From: Chryseobacterium sp. StRB126
GTDB lineage: Bacteria > Bacteroidota > Bacteroidia > Flavobacteriales > Weeksellaceae
Assembly: GCF_000829375.1 (NCBI RefSeq)
Contig: NZ_AP014624.1
Coordinates: 248,001 to 312,000, forward strand
DNA: 64,000 bases
Reading direction: 5' to 3'
A model generated the notes under the pieces. That model searched no databases and was not told the origin of the DNA. It worked only from the letters and a program-made list of their open reading frames with translations. Both the position numbers and the translations under genes were made by a program. This document shows positions 8,844 through 17,483 of this stretch, in pieces. Position 1 is the first letter of the stretch. Each line of letters starts with the position of its first letter.

Positions 8844-9785
8844 CTATTGTGGTTTATAAATATAGTTTACACCATAGCCTTTTGTCATGTAAGTCTGTAG
8901 ATCATATACATAATTTGTACTCATTACAATAGGTTGTGGAATATTTGCTGTAAGATCTGTTACCGACCATCTCTTAGGGCTATTGGGAGATAGAATTAAA
9001 CTCTCTTTAATACTATTGTTAGTAGCCAATAATCTTGAGATTTTATATACCTGAGGCAATAAAGTGAACGGGCTGATCTGCTGATCATAAGCATAATATT
9101 CATAACCATATTTTTTAGTAGGAGTACCATACACAATTGGGTTATTGGATGTTACCGGTCCAGAAACATTAAGTACTTTGGACACGTTATCTCCCACATA
9201 AGTAAAATCTGATTTTGAATATTCTTTATAATTAATAGGACCTCCTATAGTCTCTTCACCTTTTATTGTAACAATAGACTCTAATTTTGAAGTACCTGCA
9301 TTATAGGTTAAAGTATGAATGTACTTTTCTGAAGCAAATAAGGTTTGAGGTCCAGGTTTAGTGGAAGGTGGAACCGGCGGTGGTCTTCTGAAAACCGAAC
9401 GGGTTTCAGAAATTGACTGCAGTCGGCTGTTATTTCCATAATTAAACTGTCTATCATAAGATATACTGTCTTTATCCAGTTTTCCGTCCCCATTAAGATC
9501 AAGAAAACCTCTGAAATTAATTTGACTGATTCGGTCTCCGCTGTACATAATATCTGTAATAGAAGCGCTGTCTGTGATAACTCTGTTCACAAGTAATCCG
9601 CTGTACTGATATTCTGCCAAAGTAGTTTTATCCGTAATTTCTTTATATAAAGCTCTTGGGCCACTCAGTCCGCCTGTATTATTCAGATCCAAAAGAGGAT
9701 TCCCGTCTTCATCCAATAAATCTTTGCAGGAATGTATTGAAGAAAAGCCTGCAATTAATAAGATAAAATAGAAAATTTGTTTCAT
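8844..9785 (-). CDS. Lipoprotein of unknown function with an EF-hand-like loop
   Basis: A 313-residue protein. Residues 1-20 form a lipoprotein signal ending in the lipobox IHSC (Cys20), followed by acidic residues KDLLDEDG that could act as a surface-export signal for lipoproteins in Flavobacteriia. At residues 96-106 the sequence DLNGDGKLDKD has the Asp-x-Asn-x-Asp spacing of a calcium-binding EF-hand/dockerin loop. The rest is rich in Tyr, Ser and beta-strand-like repeats (YEYYAYDQQ, TNYVYDL). There is a proline-rich patch RRPPPVPPS at about residue 133. No known family recognised. It stands alone between terminators. Confidence 0.7.
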   Translation of the reverse strand: MKQIFYFILLIAGFSSIHSCKDLLDEDGNPLLDLNNTGGLSGPRALYKEITDKTTLAEYQYSGLLVNRVITDSASITDIMYSGDRISQINFRGFLDLNGDGKLDKDSISYDRQFNYGNNSRLQSISETRSVFRRPPPVPPSTKPGPQTLFASEKYIHTLTYNAGTSKLESIVTIKGEETIGGPINYKEYSKSDFTYVGDNVSKVLNVSGPVTSNNPIVYGTPTKKYGYEYYAYDQQISPFTLLPQVYKISRLLATNNSIKESLILSPNSPKRWSVTDLTANIPQPIVMSTNYVYDLQTYMTKGYGVNYIYKPQ

Positions 9786-9810
9786 TTCCTGGTAATTGAT
9801 TATTTTTTCA

Positions 9811-9818
9811 CAAATATA
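9811..9818 (-). promoter_or_regulatory. Predicted -7 box TATATTTG for the lipoprotein gene
   Basis: Perfect TAnnTTTG on the minus strand, 25 nt before the ATG at 9785. Confidence 0.55.
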
Positions 9819-9906
9819 ATTTTTTTTTGCATAAAAATTATATGATTATTTATATTCTGATAAGATTAACAATAATAGTTCACCTATAATTTTTAATAGA
9901 TAAAAT

Positions 9907-10032
9907 TCAGATTCTGAGGGTTGCCATCATAATTGAATGTGGATTTCGATATTCTCGTATTGTATGAAGTGAAGCCAGCAAACCAAACGGAACAATACCG
10001 GCAATCACATTAAGAAAATAGTTTTTTACCAT
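9907..10032 (-). CDS. Possible 41-residue small membrane protein
   Basis: A short ORF from ATG 10032 to TGA 9907. The peptide starts MVKNYFLNVIAGIVPFGLL, one hydrophobic helix of about 18 residues, and then has a basic/polar tail with HTIREYRNPHS. A perfect -7 box (TATATTTG, 10056-10049) lies 16 nt upstream. The length, single helix and promoter suggest a real small protein, but it could equally be chance. No family recognised; neighbours give no functional hint. Confidence 0.4.
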   Translation of the reverse strand: MVKNYFLNVIAGIVPFGLLASLHTIREYRNPHSIMMATLRI

Positions 10033-10048
10033 ATATTTTTAATTTGTT

Positions 10049-10056
10049 CAAATATA
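10049..10056 (-). promoter_or_regulatory. Predicted -7 box TATATTTG before the small ORF
   Basis: Perfect TAnnTTTG on the minus strand, 16 nt before ATG 10032. -33 element not clear. Confidence 0.4.
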
Positions 10057-10125
10057 ATTCAATTTTGTACAATACAGACTATTCCAATCAACAAATTCAC
10101 AAAGAATAGAGTCAATAAATAAAAA

Positions 10126-10152
10126 AATCTAAAAACATAACGTTTTTAGATT
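10126..10152 (-). terminator. Terminator of the three-paralogue operon
   Basis: An 11-bp perfect stem (AATCTAAAAAC with GTTTTTAGATT), 5-nt loop, followed on the minus strand by a run of Ts. Confidence 0.85.
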
Positions 10153-10177
10153 CCTATTTATTATATGAGCCTGACAA

Positions 10178-10918
10178 TTAATAAGGCTGCAATACTGATG
10201 TTGTTAAAACAGATTGTGACATATCAGAATTAAGGGCTCCAGTATCTACAGCAGTTCCTATTCCCAGTACATTATTATTTAACGTTCTGTTTGTACAGGC
10301 TACTTTAACTGAATACTTGTTTTTTTGAATAAGATTCTCAAGTGTTGCATTAAGATTAAAAATCTTATAAGCCCCACTCTCTCCCTGCAATACATCCGCT
10401 CTCACTGCTTTAAGTTTATTATCTACAAAAACGCCACAGGCAAAACCTGCAGATGATGTACCGTTGTTTGCTTTTTGCGCAGTAGTCTGAAATGAAAATG
10501 TTACTTTATTGGAACCATTTGTTACAGAGAATGTATCAACAGCCTGAGGGATCACCGTCCAGCTACTTGTCAAATCATCATCTAAATTATATGGTATCGG
10601 GTTCCCGTTACTATTAAATACAACCCCTGTTTGATCCGACACTGTATTAATAGAATACAGAGACATACTTCCCTGTCCATCTGCTATTTTTATACTTTTC
10701 CAATCATTAGCAGTCATTGTAGAATTATTATGAAAGATATCTCCGCTATTCCCTGCTGATCCCTTTAATATATCTGTACCATTAGTTCTTAGTTCCCGTC
10801 TAACATTAATATCTCCATTTACATCTAACTTATTAACAGGATTGGGAGTATCAATACCGACCTGAGCCTCCATGAGCCCTACAATCAATAAAAATTGAAC
10901 AAAAAATATTTTTTTCAT
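10178..10918 (-). CDS. Secreted protein with VGI-T-LDVNG head, paralogue 3
   Basis: A 246-residue protein and the last gene of a three-gene operon of paralogues. Signal peptide at residues 1-18 (FVQFLLIVGLMEAQ), then the head motif VGIDTPNPVNKLDVNGDI as in Bacteroidota tail-fibre-like and surface proteins. The shared C-terminal half is probably a beta-sandwich, with the family motif FACGVFVDNKLKAVR at about residue 160 and VKVACTNRTL near the end. Compared with its two neighbours it lacks the VSQGEG linker (here GDIFHNN) and is about 27 residues shorter. No T9SS sorting domain or lipobox, so it is periplasmic or released by another route. Function unknown. Confidence 0.75.
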   Translation of the reverse strand: MKKIFFVQFLLIVGLMEAQVGIDTPNPVNKLDVNGDINVRRELRTNGTDILKGSAGNSGDIFHNNSTMTANDWKSIKIADGQGSMSLYSINTVSDQTGVVFNSNGNPIPYNLDDDLTSSWTVIPQAVDTFSVTNGSNKVTFSFQTTAQKANNGTSSAGFACGVFVDNKLKAVRADVLQGESGAYKIFNLNATLENLIQKNKYSVKVACTNRTLNNNVLGIGTAVDTGALNSDMSQSVLTTSVLQPY

Positions 10919-10926
10919 AATTGGTC

Positions 10927-11748
10927 TTACTTTATAATCGGATTAAACACTTGTGGAATTTCATATACATCTACTTTCAGCGATGATTGAGTAATAAATT
11001 TATTAAGATTGCTACTTGTATTGACTCCTATAGCCAGTTTTCTGTTTTGAGCATCTCCATAGGATGAAATTCTTGAGCATGCTACACTCACATCATGCTC
11101 CCCTTTAGTAAGGTTTGTCACCATTCCGATTTGATTATGAGTAAGGAAAGTAAACTGTGCACTACTTGCCTTCAGATTATTCTGTCTCAAGCTGATTAGT
11201 TTATCATCTACAAAAATCCCACAGGCATAATCTATTGCGGTATCAGGAGTTCCATTGGCCGTGAAATTGGCCTGAACTACAGTTTCAAACTGAAAATACG
11301 TCTTGTTCTCATCGCTGAAAACCTGAATTTTATTAGATAGATCAACAATTTTTTTAAATGTAGGAAGAGTAGAAAAATTAGCTCCTTTTACAAAAGCTGC
11401 TGCTTTACCAGTACTTGTTGCTGGAGGTTGTTCACCAAATGTAAAGTCAACCCCAACTTTATCTGAAAAAGAGTTATTAAAGATCAAATAAAATTTATTT
11501 GGTTCATATTCAGGAATACGAAGAGTTTTCCAAATAGGAGCATATCCTTCTCCCTGAGAAACCAATAACTGGTCATTGTTTCCTAAAGAAAGACTATTAT
11601 CTGTAGCATCTAGTACAGCAATTTTATCCCTTAGGTTCAAATCTCCGTTTACATCTAATTTCGATTTTGGAGATTCTGTATTAATACCCACCTGGGCAGA
11701 AAGCATTAATCCCGAGGCAAGAAATAAAGTCGATAATATATTTTTCAT
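10927..11748 (-). CDS. Secreted protein with VGI-T-LDVNG head, paralogue 2
   Basis: A 273-residue middle member of the operon, 8 nt before paralogue 3 and 9 nt after paralogue 1. Signal peptide (NILSTLFLASGLMLSAQ), head VGINTESPKSKLDVNGDLNLR, linker LLVSQGEGYAPIWKTLRIP, then a C-terminal domain with YACGIFVDDKLISLR and VSVACSRISSYGD. Its conserved cysteines match those of the other two. The central region (KAAAFVKGANFSTLPTF) is unlike its paralogues and so has diverged or been replaced. No function recognised. Confidence 0.75.
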   Translation of the reverse strand: MKNILSTLFLASGLMLSAQVGINTESPKSKLDVNGDLNLRDKIAVLDATDNSLSLGNNDQLLVSQGEGYAPIWKTLRIPEYEPNKFYLIFNNSFSDKVGVDFTFGEQPPATSTGKAAAFVKGANFSTLPTFKKIVDLSNKIQVFSDENKTYFQFETVVQANFTANGTPDTAIDYACGIFVDDKLISLRQNNLKASSAQFTFLTHNQIGMVTNLTKGEHDVSVACSRISSYGDAQNRKLAIGVNTSSNLNKFITQSSLKVDVYEIPQVFNPIIK

Positions 11749-11757
11749 CAGTTCGTT

Positions 11758-12579
11758 TTAATTAGATTTATAGGTTACATACTCAATCACATCAATCTTC
11801 ATGTTAGACTCTAATGTAAATGCATTGGATGCTCCATTAGAACTTTGAACGTCACGACCTATAGCAAACTGAGAATTCACATTTGAAGTACTGATTTTTC
11901 TGCATGCAATTTCAAGATTCTGTACTCCAACCGGAACATTAAGTTCAGTATAATTAAGAGTAAAAATATAATCCTGAATCCCTGCTTTTCCGCTATTATT
12001 AGTGGAAGCAACTCTATCAGGACGCACTGCTACCAGCTTATTATTTCTAAAAACAGCACAAGCAAAGCGTACATTCTCTGAAGTAGTAGATTGTGGAGCT
12101 TTCATTTCAATTCCGGTTTGAAATTGATACGTAAGTCTGTTTTTACCATTTTTAATGGTAAAGGTATTTTTAAGGCCATCAATTTTCACCCATTTACCTT
12201 TAGAAGCGTCATTGATGTCATCTCCGACACTATTTCTAGAAACACCATCTCCCTGCACAGTATTGGAAAGAACTGTTATTCCTACCTGATCCGATGATAA
12301 ATAGGAATTGATCAGTTTATACTGACCTTCTTCCATAAAAGTAAGCGTTAATGATTTCCAAACTGGAGATTTACCTTCTCCCTGGGATACTAATACCTGT
12401 CCGTTAAGACCTGCATCCCCAACTGTAGTAGAAGTTCCACCTACTCTAAGTTCTTTTCTTAAAGTAGTTTTTCCATTCACATCGAGCGTTGATTTTGGCT
12501 TTGTGGTCCCGATTCCCACCTGTGCGTTGGCGTTGAAAGACAAAAGTCCAACTACATAACTAAAAATAATTTTTTTCAT
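11758..12579 (-). CDS. Secreted protein with VGI-T-LDVNG head, paralogue 1
   Basis: A 273-residue first gene of the operon, with a -7 box only 11 nt upstream (12598-12591). Signal peptide (IFSYVVGLLSFNANAQ), head VGIGTTKPKSTLDVNGKTTLR, linker QVLVSQGEGKSPVWKSL, and C-terminal domain with FACAVFRNNKLVAVR and LEIACRKIST. The GIGTT-P-LDVNG head is the same as found at the N-terminal side of peptidase S74-type tail-fibre proteins in this phylum, but no S74 chaperone domain follows. The three tandem genes arose by duplication and are probably co-expressed surface or periplasmic proteins. Confidence 0.77.
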   Translation of the reverse strand: MKKIIFSYVVGLLSFNANAQVGIGTTKPKSTLDVNGKTTLRKELRVGGTSTTVGDAGLNGQVLVSQGEGKSPVWKSLTLTFMEEGQYKLINSYLSSDQVGITVLSNTVQGDGVSRNSVGDDINDASKGKWVKIDGLKNTFTIKNGKNRLTYQFQTGIEMKAPQSTTSENVRFACAVFRNNKLVAVRPDRVASTNNSGKAGIQDYIFTLNYTELNVPVGVQNLEIACRKISTSNVNSQFAIGRDVQSSNGASNAFTLESNMKIDVIEYVTYKSN

Positions 12580-12590
12580 AATAAGGACTG

Positions 12591-12598
12591 CAAATGTA
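12591..12598 (-). promoter_or_regulatory. Predicted -7 box TACATTTG for the paralogue operon
   Basis: Perfect TAnnTTTG, 11 nt before the ATG at 12579 on the minus strand. Confidence 0.55.
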
Positions 12599-12862
12599 CA
12601 AATTACGAATCGAAAAAATCCCAGTTATATTAGTTAAACCTATAGAAATAAACATATTACGCAATAGAATTATTTGTAATAAAAAGTAGAATTATTTCTA
12701 CATTTCTAATTATTTCAGAAGAGAATAAAATATTAAAAACGCTTAAACAGCTTCTGTAAAGCAATTTAATCAATAGCGTTTTCTCATTTAAAAGTGACTT
12801 TAATGAGGTATTTCTCTTAAGGATGAATATTATGAAAATAAAAATATGATAACAATCATAAA
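12599..12862. other. AT-rich intergenic stretch without gene
   Basis: Upstream region of the paralogue operon. Only very short ORFs and A/T runs; no repeat, RNA gene or -33 box that I can support. Confidence 0.5.
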
Positions 12863-12899
12863 AAAACCATATAAAAAAAATAAATTCTTATATGGTTTT
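12863..12899 (-). terminator. Terminator downstream of mfd
   Basis: A 12-bp stem AAAACCATATAA/TTATATGGTTTT around a 13-nt loop, with a short T-run on the minus-strand 3' side; about 43 nt after the mfd stop. Confidence 0.7.
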
Positions 12900-12941
12900 A
12901 TGCAATTTACCGGAAACTTAATAATTTTTTAAATCTAAATC

Positions 12942-15900
12942 TTAATTATGTTCAATGATAGCTTTTAGTAAGATATTAACCTCATCTACATTTTTCACCC
13001 TTTCTTTTCTCATCATCAGCTGATTCCCTTCCTTACCGGCTTTCTCCTTGAGCTGAGCTTCAGCAGGATTTTTTGTCAGATAATTAATGATATGCCTAAA
13101 TCTGTCTGTCTGATAGAATTTATCCTGAGGATTGCTCGGGAAGTATCCTAAGAATACACCATTTTTCATTACAATCTTTTCAAAACCTATATCTGCAGCC
13201 AGCCATTTTAAGGAAACACTTTTCAACAGATTCACAGCTTCTTTTGGCAATGCCCCAAATCTATCAATCAGTTCAAGTTCAAACTGATGAATATCTTTTT
13301 CATTATTAATCTCTGCGATTTTCTGATACAGCAGCAATCTCTCTTCTGTATTAGAAATATAGAAATCTGGCAGCATCAATTCCAAATCTGTATCAATATT
13401 AACATCTTTTACAGATTTGAAAAGTTTTTGTCTGTCTTCTTCGTTTTCAAATAAATTTTCAAAATCAGCATCATCTTTCAATTCTTCAAGAGCTTCCTGC
13501 ATTAGTTTCTGATAGGTTTCAAAACCCATCTCATTGATAAACCCACTCTGCTCTGCACCTAATAAATCTCCGGCACCACGAATCTCTAGATCTTTCATTG
13601 CAATCTGGAAACCACTTCCAAGATCAGAAAACTGTTCAATAGCTTCCAAACGTTTTCTGGCATCTGCTGTCATCATATCATAAGGCGGAGTAATCAGATA
13701 ACAGAAAGCTTTCCTGTTGCTTCGTCCTACCCTTCCTCTCATCTGATGAAGATCTGCCATTCCGAATCGTTGAGCATCGTTGATAAAGATTGTATTGGCA
13801 TTTGGAACATCTACCCCACTTTCGACAATGGTAGTAGAAACAAGTACATCATACTTTCCTTCCATGAAATCCAGAACATTTTTCTCCAACTGTTTACCAT
13901 CCATCTGGCCATGCCCGGTAATCACCCTTGCATCAGGAACCAGGCGCTGGATAAGTCCGGCAATATCTTTAAGGTTTTCAATCCTGTTGTTAATAAAATA
14001 CACCTGCCCGTCTCTCTGAATTTCATAAGAAATAGCATCCCGAAGTATCTCTTCATTGAAACCTATCAGTTGGGTATCTACCGGCTGCCTGTTGGGTGGC
14101 GGCGTTTTAATGACAGATAAATCTCTTGCCGCCATTAGAGAGAACTGCAATGTTCTTGGAATTGGGGTTGCGGTTAATGTAAGCGTATCTACATTATTTT
14201 TAAGCGTCTTCAGCTTATCTTTTACAGAAACACCGAACTTGTGTTCCTCATCAATAATCAATAATCCAAGATCTTTAAATTTAACCGAACTGCTCACCAA
14301 CTGATGCGTTCCAATAATAATATCTACTTTTCCGTTTTTCAATGCATCCAGAGTTTCAGACTTCTGCTTAGCCGTTCTGAACCTGTTAACATAGGCAACA
14401 TTGACCGGAAAATCTTTAAGCCTTTCCTTAAAGCTTCTGTAATGCTGGAATGCCAGAATAGTAGTAGGAACCAATACCGCCACCTGTTTACCATCTGTAG
14501 CGGCCTTAAATGCAGCGCGAATTGCGACCTCCGTTTTACCGAATCCTACATCACCACAAACCAGCCGGTCCATCACCGTATCCGCTTCCATATCTTTTTT
14601 CACATCTACAGTAGCTTTTTCCTGATCCGGAGTATCTTCGTAAATAAAACTTGCTTCCAGCTCATTCTGCAGGTAAGAATCTGGTGTGTAAGCAAATCCT
14701 TTTGCCGTTTTTCTTTGGGCGTATAGCTGTATAAGGTCAAATGCAATCTGTTTTACCTTAGCTTTCGTTTTTTGCTTTAACGACTTCCATGCTGGAGAAC
14801 CAAGTTTGCTTAACACAATCTCTCTTCCATCAGGTCCGTTATATTTGGAGATCTTATGTAATGAATGAATGCTTACATATAGTAAATCTCCGTTTTTATA
14901 GGTCAGTTTAAAACATTCCTGAATCTTTCCGTCATTATTTACCTTCACCAATCCCATAAATTTCCCGATTCCATGATCAATATGGGCAATATAGTCTCCA
15001 ATCTTCAAGCTCATCAGGTCTTTCAGGGTAAGCTGTTCTGATTTTGCAAAGGTATTTTTAGCTTTATATCTCTGATAACGGTCAAAGATCTGGTGATCGG
15101 TATATACCAAAAGTTTATGTCCATTGTCTACAAACCCTTCATGCAATTCAGACTTAAAGCTTTTAAAAGGAAGTTCATGTTCAAGCTCTTCAAAGATAGA
15201 TTCAAGCCTTTCTTTCTGTTTTTCCGTTGAAAATGAAATCCAGGTATCAAATCCGTCTTTCTGCTTTTCTTCCATATCTTCAATCAAAAGCTCAAAGTTT
15301 TTATGGAAAGAAGGTTGTGGAAGCTGCTCCATTTTAATTTCAGCAATATCCTTTAATCCTTCAATAACCGCATTTCCAAAGTCAATGGTTTTGAATTTTT
15401 TATAATCAAATAAAAACTCCTGATCAGAAATAAAGAGTTCCTGTGGAGCTCTATGAGCAATATCTTTACTTAATGTTTCAAACTTTTCCAGGGACTTTTC
15501 ATAGAATATTTTAATCTTCTGCATTCCTACCATTCCGTTTTTGGAAATCACATAACTTTCCTTAGGCAGCAGCTGCAGCAATGAAACCCTGCTTCCCGTA
15601 ACCGAGAAATTCATATTGGATACCAACTGAAAATCTTTCACTTTATCTACCGAAAGCTGAGTTTCTATATCAAACGTTTTAATATTTTCAACCTCATTAC
15701 CAAAGAACGTAATTCTGTAGGGCTTTTCGTAGGAATAAGAGAATACATCTACAATTCCACCTCTTACAGAAAATTCTCCTGGTTCTGAAACAAAATCTGT
15801 TTGCTGAAAATGATAATGATTAAGCAGCTCATCCACAAAATCAAAATCAAGCTGATCCCCTACTTTTATATGATGAGAAATAGCTTTAAAGTCTTCTTTC

Positions 15901-16310
15901 TTTAATACCTTTTCTGATAAAGCTCCAGCATAGGCAACAATTACTTTTGGAGATCTTCCGGAGTTTATTTTATTCAGCACTTCAGTTCTCAACACAAGAT
16001 TAGCATTCTGTGTCTTTTCTACCTGGTAAGGCTCAAGGTGGGTAGCCGGAAAATACAGTACTTTTTCTTTCCCCAGCAAATCTTCCATTTCAGTATTGGC
16101 ATACAATGCATCCTCTTTATCATCTACCAGATAAAGAATATTTTTTTTCTGAACCAAAAAAAGCTCAGCCACAAAAACAGAAACTGAAGATCCCGCACTT
16201 CCCCTCACGGAAACATGTTCACTATTTTCTAATTGGGTAAAAATTTCTTTCCCGAATTCTTTTTGCATAAGATCCGGCAGGAACTTTTCATTGATGGATT
16301 TTAACTGCAT
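12942..16310 (-). CDS. mfd: Transcription-repair coupling factor Mfd
   Basis: A 1122-residue ATP-dependent translocase that removes RNA polymerase stalled at DNA lesions and recruits UvrA. The chosen start is ATG 16310 (MQLKSINEKF); a longer reading from TTG 16334 adds eight hydrophobic residues and has no support. Order: UvrB-like N-terminal module (GSAGSSVSVFVAELFL, EPGEFSVRGGIVDVFSY), the RNA polymerase-interacting domain with GDYIAHIDHGIGKFMGL, then the RecG-like helicase with Walker A GDVGFGKTEVA and DEEH box, TATPIPRTLQ, and the GRVGRSNRKAFCYL motif VI, and a C-terminal TRCF domain. Slightly shorter than E. coli Mfd (about 1148). A -7 box lies 65 nt upstream. Confidence 0.97.
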   Translation of the reverse strand: MQLKSINEKFLPDLMQKEFGKEIFTQLENSEHVSVRGSAGSSVSVFVAELFLVQKKNILYLVDDKEDALYANTEMEDLLGKEKVLYFPATHLEPYQVEKTQNANLVLRTEVLNKINSGRSPKVIVAYAGALSEKVLKKEDFKAISHHIKVGDQLDFDFVDELLNHYHFQQTDFVSEPGEFSVRGGIVDVFSYSYEKPYRITFFGNEVENIKTFDIETQLSVDKVKDFQLVSNMNFSVTGSRVSLLQLLPKESYVISKNGMVGMQKIKIFYEKSLEKFETLSKDIAHRAPQELFISDQEFLFDYKKFKTIDFGNAVIEGLKDIAEIKMEQLPQPSFHKNFELLIEDMEEKQKDGFDTWISFSTEKQKERLESIFEELEHELPFKSFKSELHEGFVDNGHKLLVYTDHQIFDRYQRYKAKNTFAKSEQLTLKDLMSLKIGDYIAHIDHGIGKFMGLVKVNNDGKIQECFKLTYKNGDLLYVSIHSLHKISKYNGPDGREIVLSKLGSPAWKSLKQKTKAKVKQIAFDLIQLYAQRKTAKGFAYTPDSYLQNELEASFIYEDTPDQEKATVDVKKDMEADTVMDRLVCGDVGFGKTEVAIRAAFKAATDGKQVAVLVPTTILAFQHYRSFKERLKDFPVNVAYVNRFRTAKQKSETLDALKNGKVDIIIGTHQLVSSSVKFKDLGLLIIDEEHKFGVSVKDKLKTLKNNVDTLTLTATPIPRTLQFSLMAARDLSVIKTPPPNRQPVDTQLIGFNEEILRDAISYEIQRDGQVYFINNRIENLKDIAGLIQRLVPDARVITGHGQMDGKQLEKNVLDFMEGKYDVLVSTTIVESGVDVPNANTIFINDAQRFGMADLHQMRGRVGRSNRKAFCYLITPPYDMMTADARKRLEAIEQFSDLGSGFQIAMKDLEIRGAGDLLGAEQSGFINEMGFETYQKLMQEALEELKDDADFENLFENEEDRQKLFKSVKDVNIDTDLELMLPDFYISNTEERLLLYQKIAEINNEKDIHQFELELIDRFGALPKEAVNLLKSVSLKWLAADIGFEKIVMKNGVFLGYFPSNPQDKFYQTDRFRHIINYLTKNPAEAQLKEKAGKEGNQLMMRKERVKNVDEVNILLKAIIEHN

Positions 16311-16375
16311 AAATAGTAATGGTATAAACGACAAAAACGATTTCGGGAGTTTTCCGAAACCGCATTAATACAATA

Positions 16376-16383
16376 CAAAGGTA
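16376..16383 (-). promoter_or_regulatory. Predicted -7 box TACCTTTG for mfd
   Basis: Perfect TAnnTTTG on the minus strand, 65 nt before the mfd ATG. Confidence 0.5.
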
Positions 16384-16559
16384 ATGATATTTTTTTCTTC
16401 GAATCGCAACCTTTAGACTTTCAGATTTAAAATGAATTACTTAGCCATTTAAATCTTAATTTTTATTAATTTAATTAATTACCTGTTAAAAAAAATCGAA
16501 TATTTTCTCATGGCATAGTGTTTGGGACTTTAAATAAACCAAACATTAAAAGTAGTATT

Positions 16560-16955
16560 ATGAAAAAAGCAATGAAAATTCTAGGAGTGTTGATGCTGTT
16601 TATTTTTACAGCAGTATCTTTTTCGTCGTGCAGCAAGGATGATGACCCTGCAGACAACGACTTCTTTGCAGGAACCTACAAAGGAAGTGTATCTTATAAG
16701 GATGGAGGATCTACCAACATCAGCACTGATGCCGGAAGCGTATTTGTAACAAAGATTGCAAGTGGTACAAAATACAACTTCTCCTTCTCAAACAGCATTC
16801 CGAGTCTAAACGGAATAGAATTCAATAAACAAGGAGATAACACTTTGGTAATGGTAGGATCTACCGCAACATCTTATATTAGAATTGACAATAATACATT
16901 GAAGATTTTATACATCCAGGATGGTAAAACATGGACAGCCAACTGTACACGCTAA
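16560..16955 (+). CDS. Small lipoprotein, probably surface-exposed
   Basis: A 131-residue protein from ATG 16560 (MKKAMKILGV); an upstream TTG would only add untypical residues before the signal. The lipobox is FSSC with Cys24, followed at once by SKDDDP. Acidic stretches just after the lipid-bearing Cys act as a lipoprotein export signal in Flavobacteriia, so outer-leaflet exposure is likely. The mature part (GTYKGSVSYKDGG ... YIRIDNNTLKILYIQDGKTW) looks like a small beta-barrel/lipocalin-like fold. Function not recognised. Stands alone with its own terminator. Confidence 0.75.
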   Translation: MKKAMKILGVLMLFIFTAVSFSSCSKDDDPADNDFFAGTYKGSVSYKDGGSTNISTDAGSVFVTKIASGTKYNFSFSNSIPSLNGIEFNKQGDNTLVMVGSTATSYIRIDNNTLKILYIQDGKTWTANCTR

Positions 16956-16973
16956 GCCATCTTCTATCTGTGC

Positions 16974-17010
16974 AAAAGCCTGTTCTCCTAATCGAAAACA
17001 GGCTTTTTTT
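16974..17010 (+). terminator. Terminator after the small lipoprotein
   Basis: Stem AAAAGCCTGTT/AACAGGCTTTT, 12-nt loop, T7 tract. Confidence 0.88.
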
Positions 17011-17134
17011 ATTCTACATAAAACTGCTTTAATTTTTTTTTAAGCTGTAATAAACTTTAGTTAAGTTTAAAAAACCAAAATTTTTAGCCTGCTTTTTGTA
17101 TATCTTTATTCAACAAAAAATAAACAGTATTCCT

Positions 17135-17437
17135 ATGAAAAAATTATTATCAGCAATGTCATTAGTTTTAGGACTAGGCCTTGCTACTGCTCAGCAGACT
17201 GCTCCCGCCACCCATACCACTCCTGCCCCTGTAAAAACTACAGCCACTAAACCAGCAGAAGTAAAAGCTGCAAAACCAATGGTTGCGAAAACAGCAAAAC
17301 CGGCAGAGGCGAAACCAGCTCAGCCTGCCCCTGCTGCTAAAATGAAAAAAGACGGCACTCCGGACAAGAGATACAAAGAAAACAAACATCTGAAAAAAGA
17401 TGGTACTCCTGACAAAAGGTACAAAGCAAACAAATAA
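17135..17437 (+). CDS. Secreted Ala/Pro/Lys-rich protein with C-terminal KKDGTPDKRYK repeats
   Basis: A 100-residue protein from ATG 17135, which is the start that gives a clean signal peptide (MKKLLSAMSLVLGLGLATAQ). The middle is low-complexity (PAPVKTTATKPAEVKAAKP ... KPAEAKPAQPAPAAK), a likely disordered, positively charged linker. The end has two near-perfect copies of KKDGTPDKRYK(E/A)NK separated by HL. This terminal repeat recurs in small secreted proteins of Flavobacteriia, but I know no function. It resembles a wall- or polyanion-binding tail. Followed by a terminator. Confidence 0.75.
   Translation: MKKLLSAMSLVLGLGLATAQQTAPATHTTPAPVKTTATKPAEVKAAKPMVAKTAKPAEAKPAQPAPAAKMKKDGTPDKRYKENKHLKKDGTPDKRYKANK
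17343..17437 (+). repeat. Tandem repeat coding KKDGTPDKRYK twice
   Basis: Two 15-codon units inside the small secreted protein. Differences are mostly at third codon positions, so the repeat is kept at protein level. Confidence 0.8.
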
Positions 17438-17483
17438 GCATAACATCAACATATAGTTGTTATTTTCATAATCAAATTTCGAG

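Larger units (their letters stand above)
9786..10125. other. Intergenic region with a possible small gene
   Basis: Between the lipoprotein gene and the three-paralogue operon. It holds the lipoprotein promoter and the 41-codon ORF at 9907-10032; the rest is A/T-rich without visible structure. Confidence 0.5.

Noticed and set aside
14304..14726. A 140-codon plus-strand open frame inside mfd
   Set aside because: Antisense to the helicase domain of mfd, whose motifs are complete.
16311..16334. Longer N-terminus of Mfd from TTG 16334
   Set aside because: Would add eight hydrophobic residues not seen in Mfd; ATG 16310 gives the normal start.
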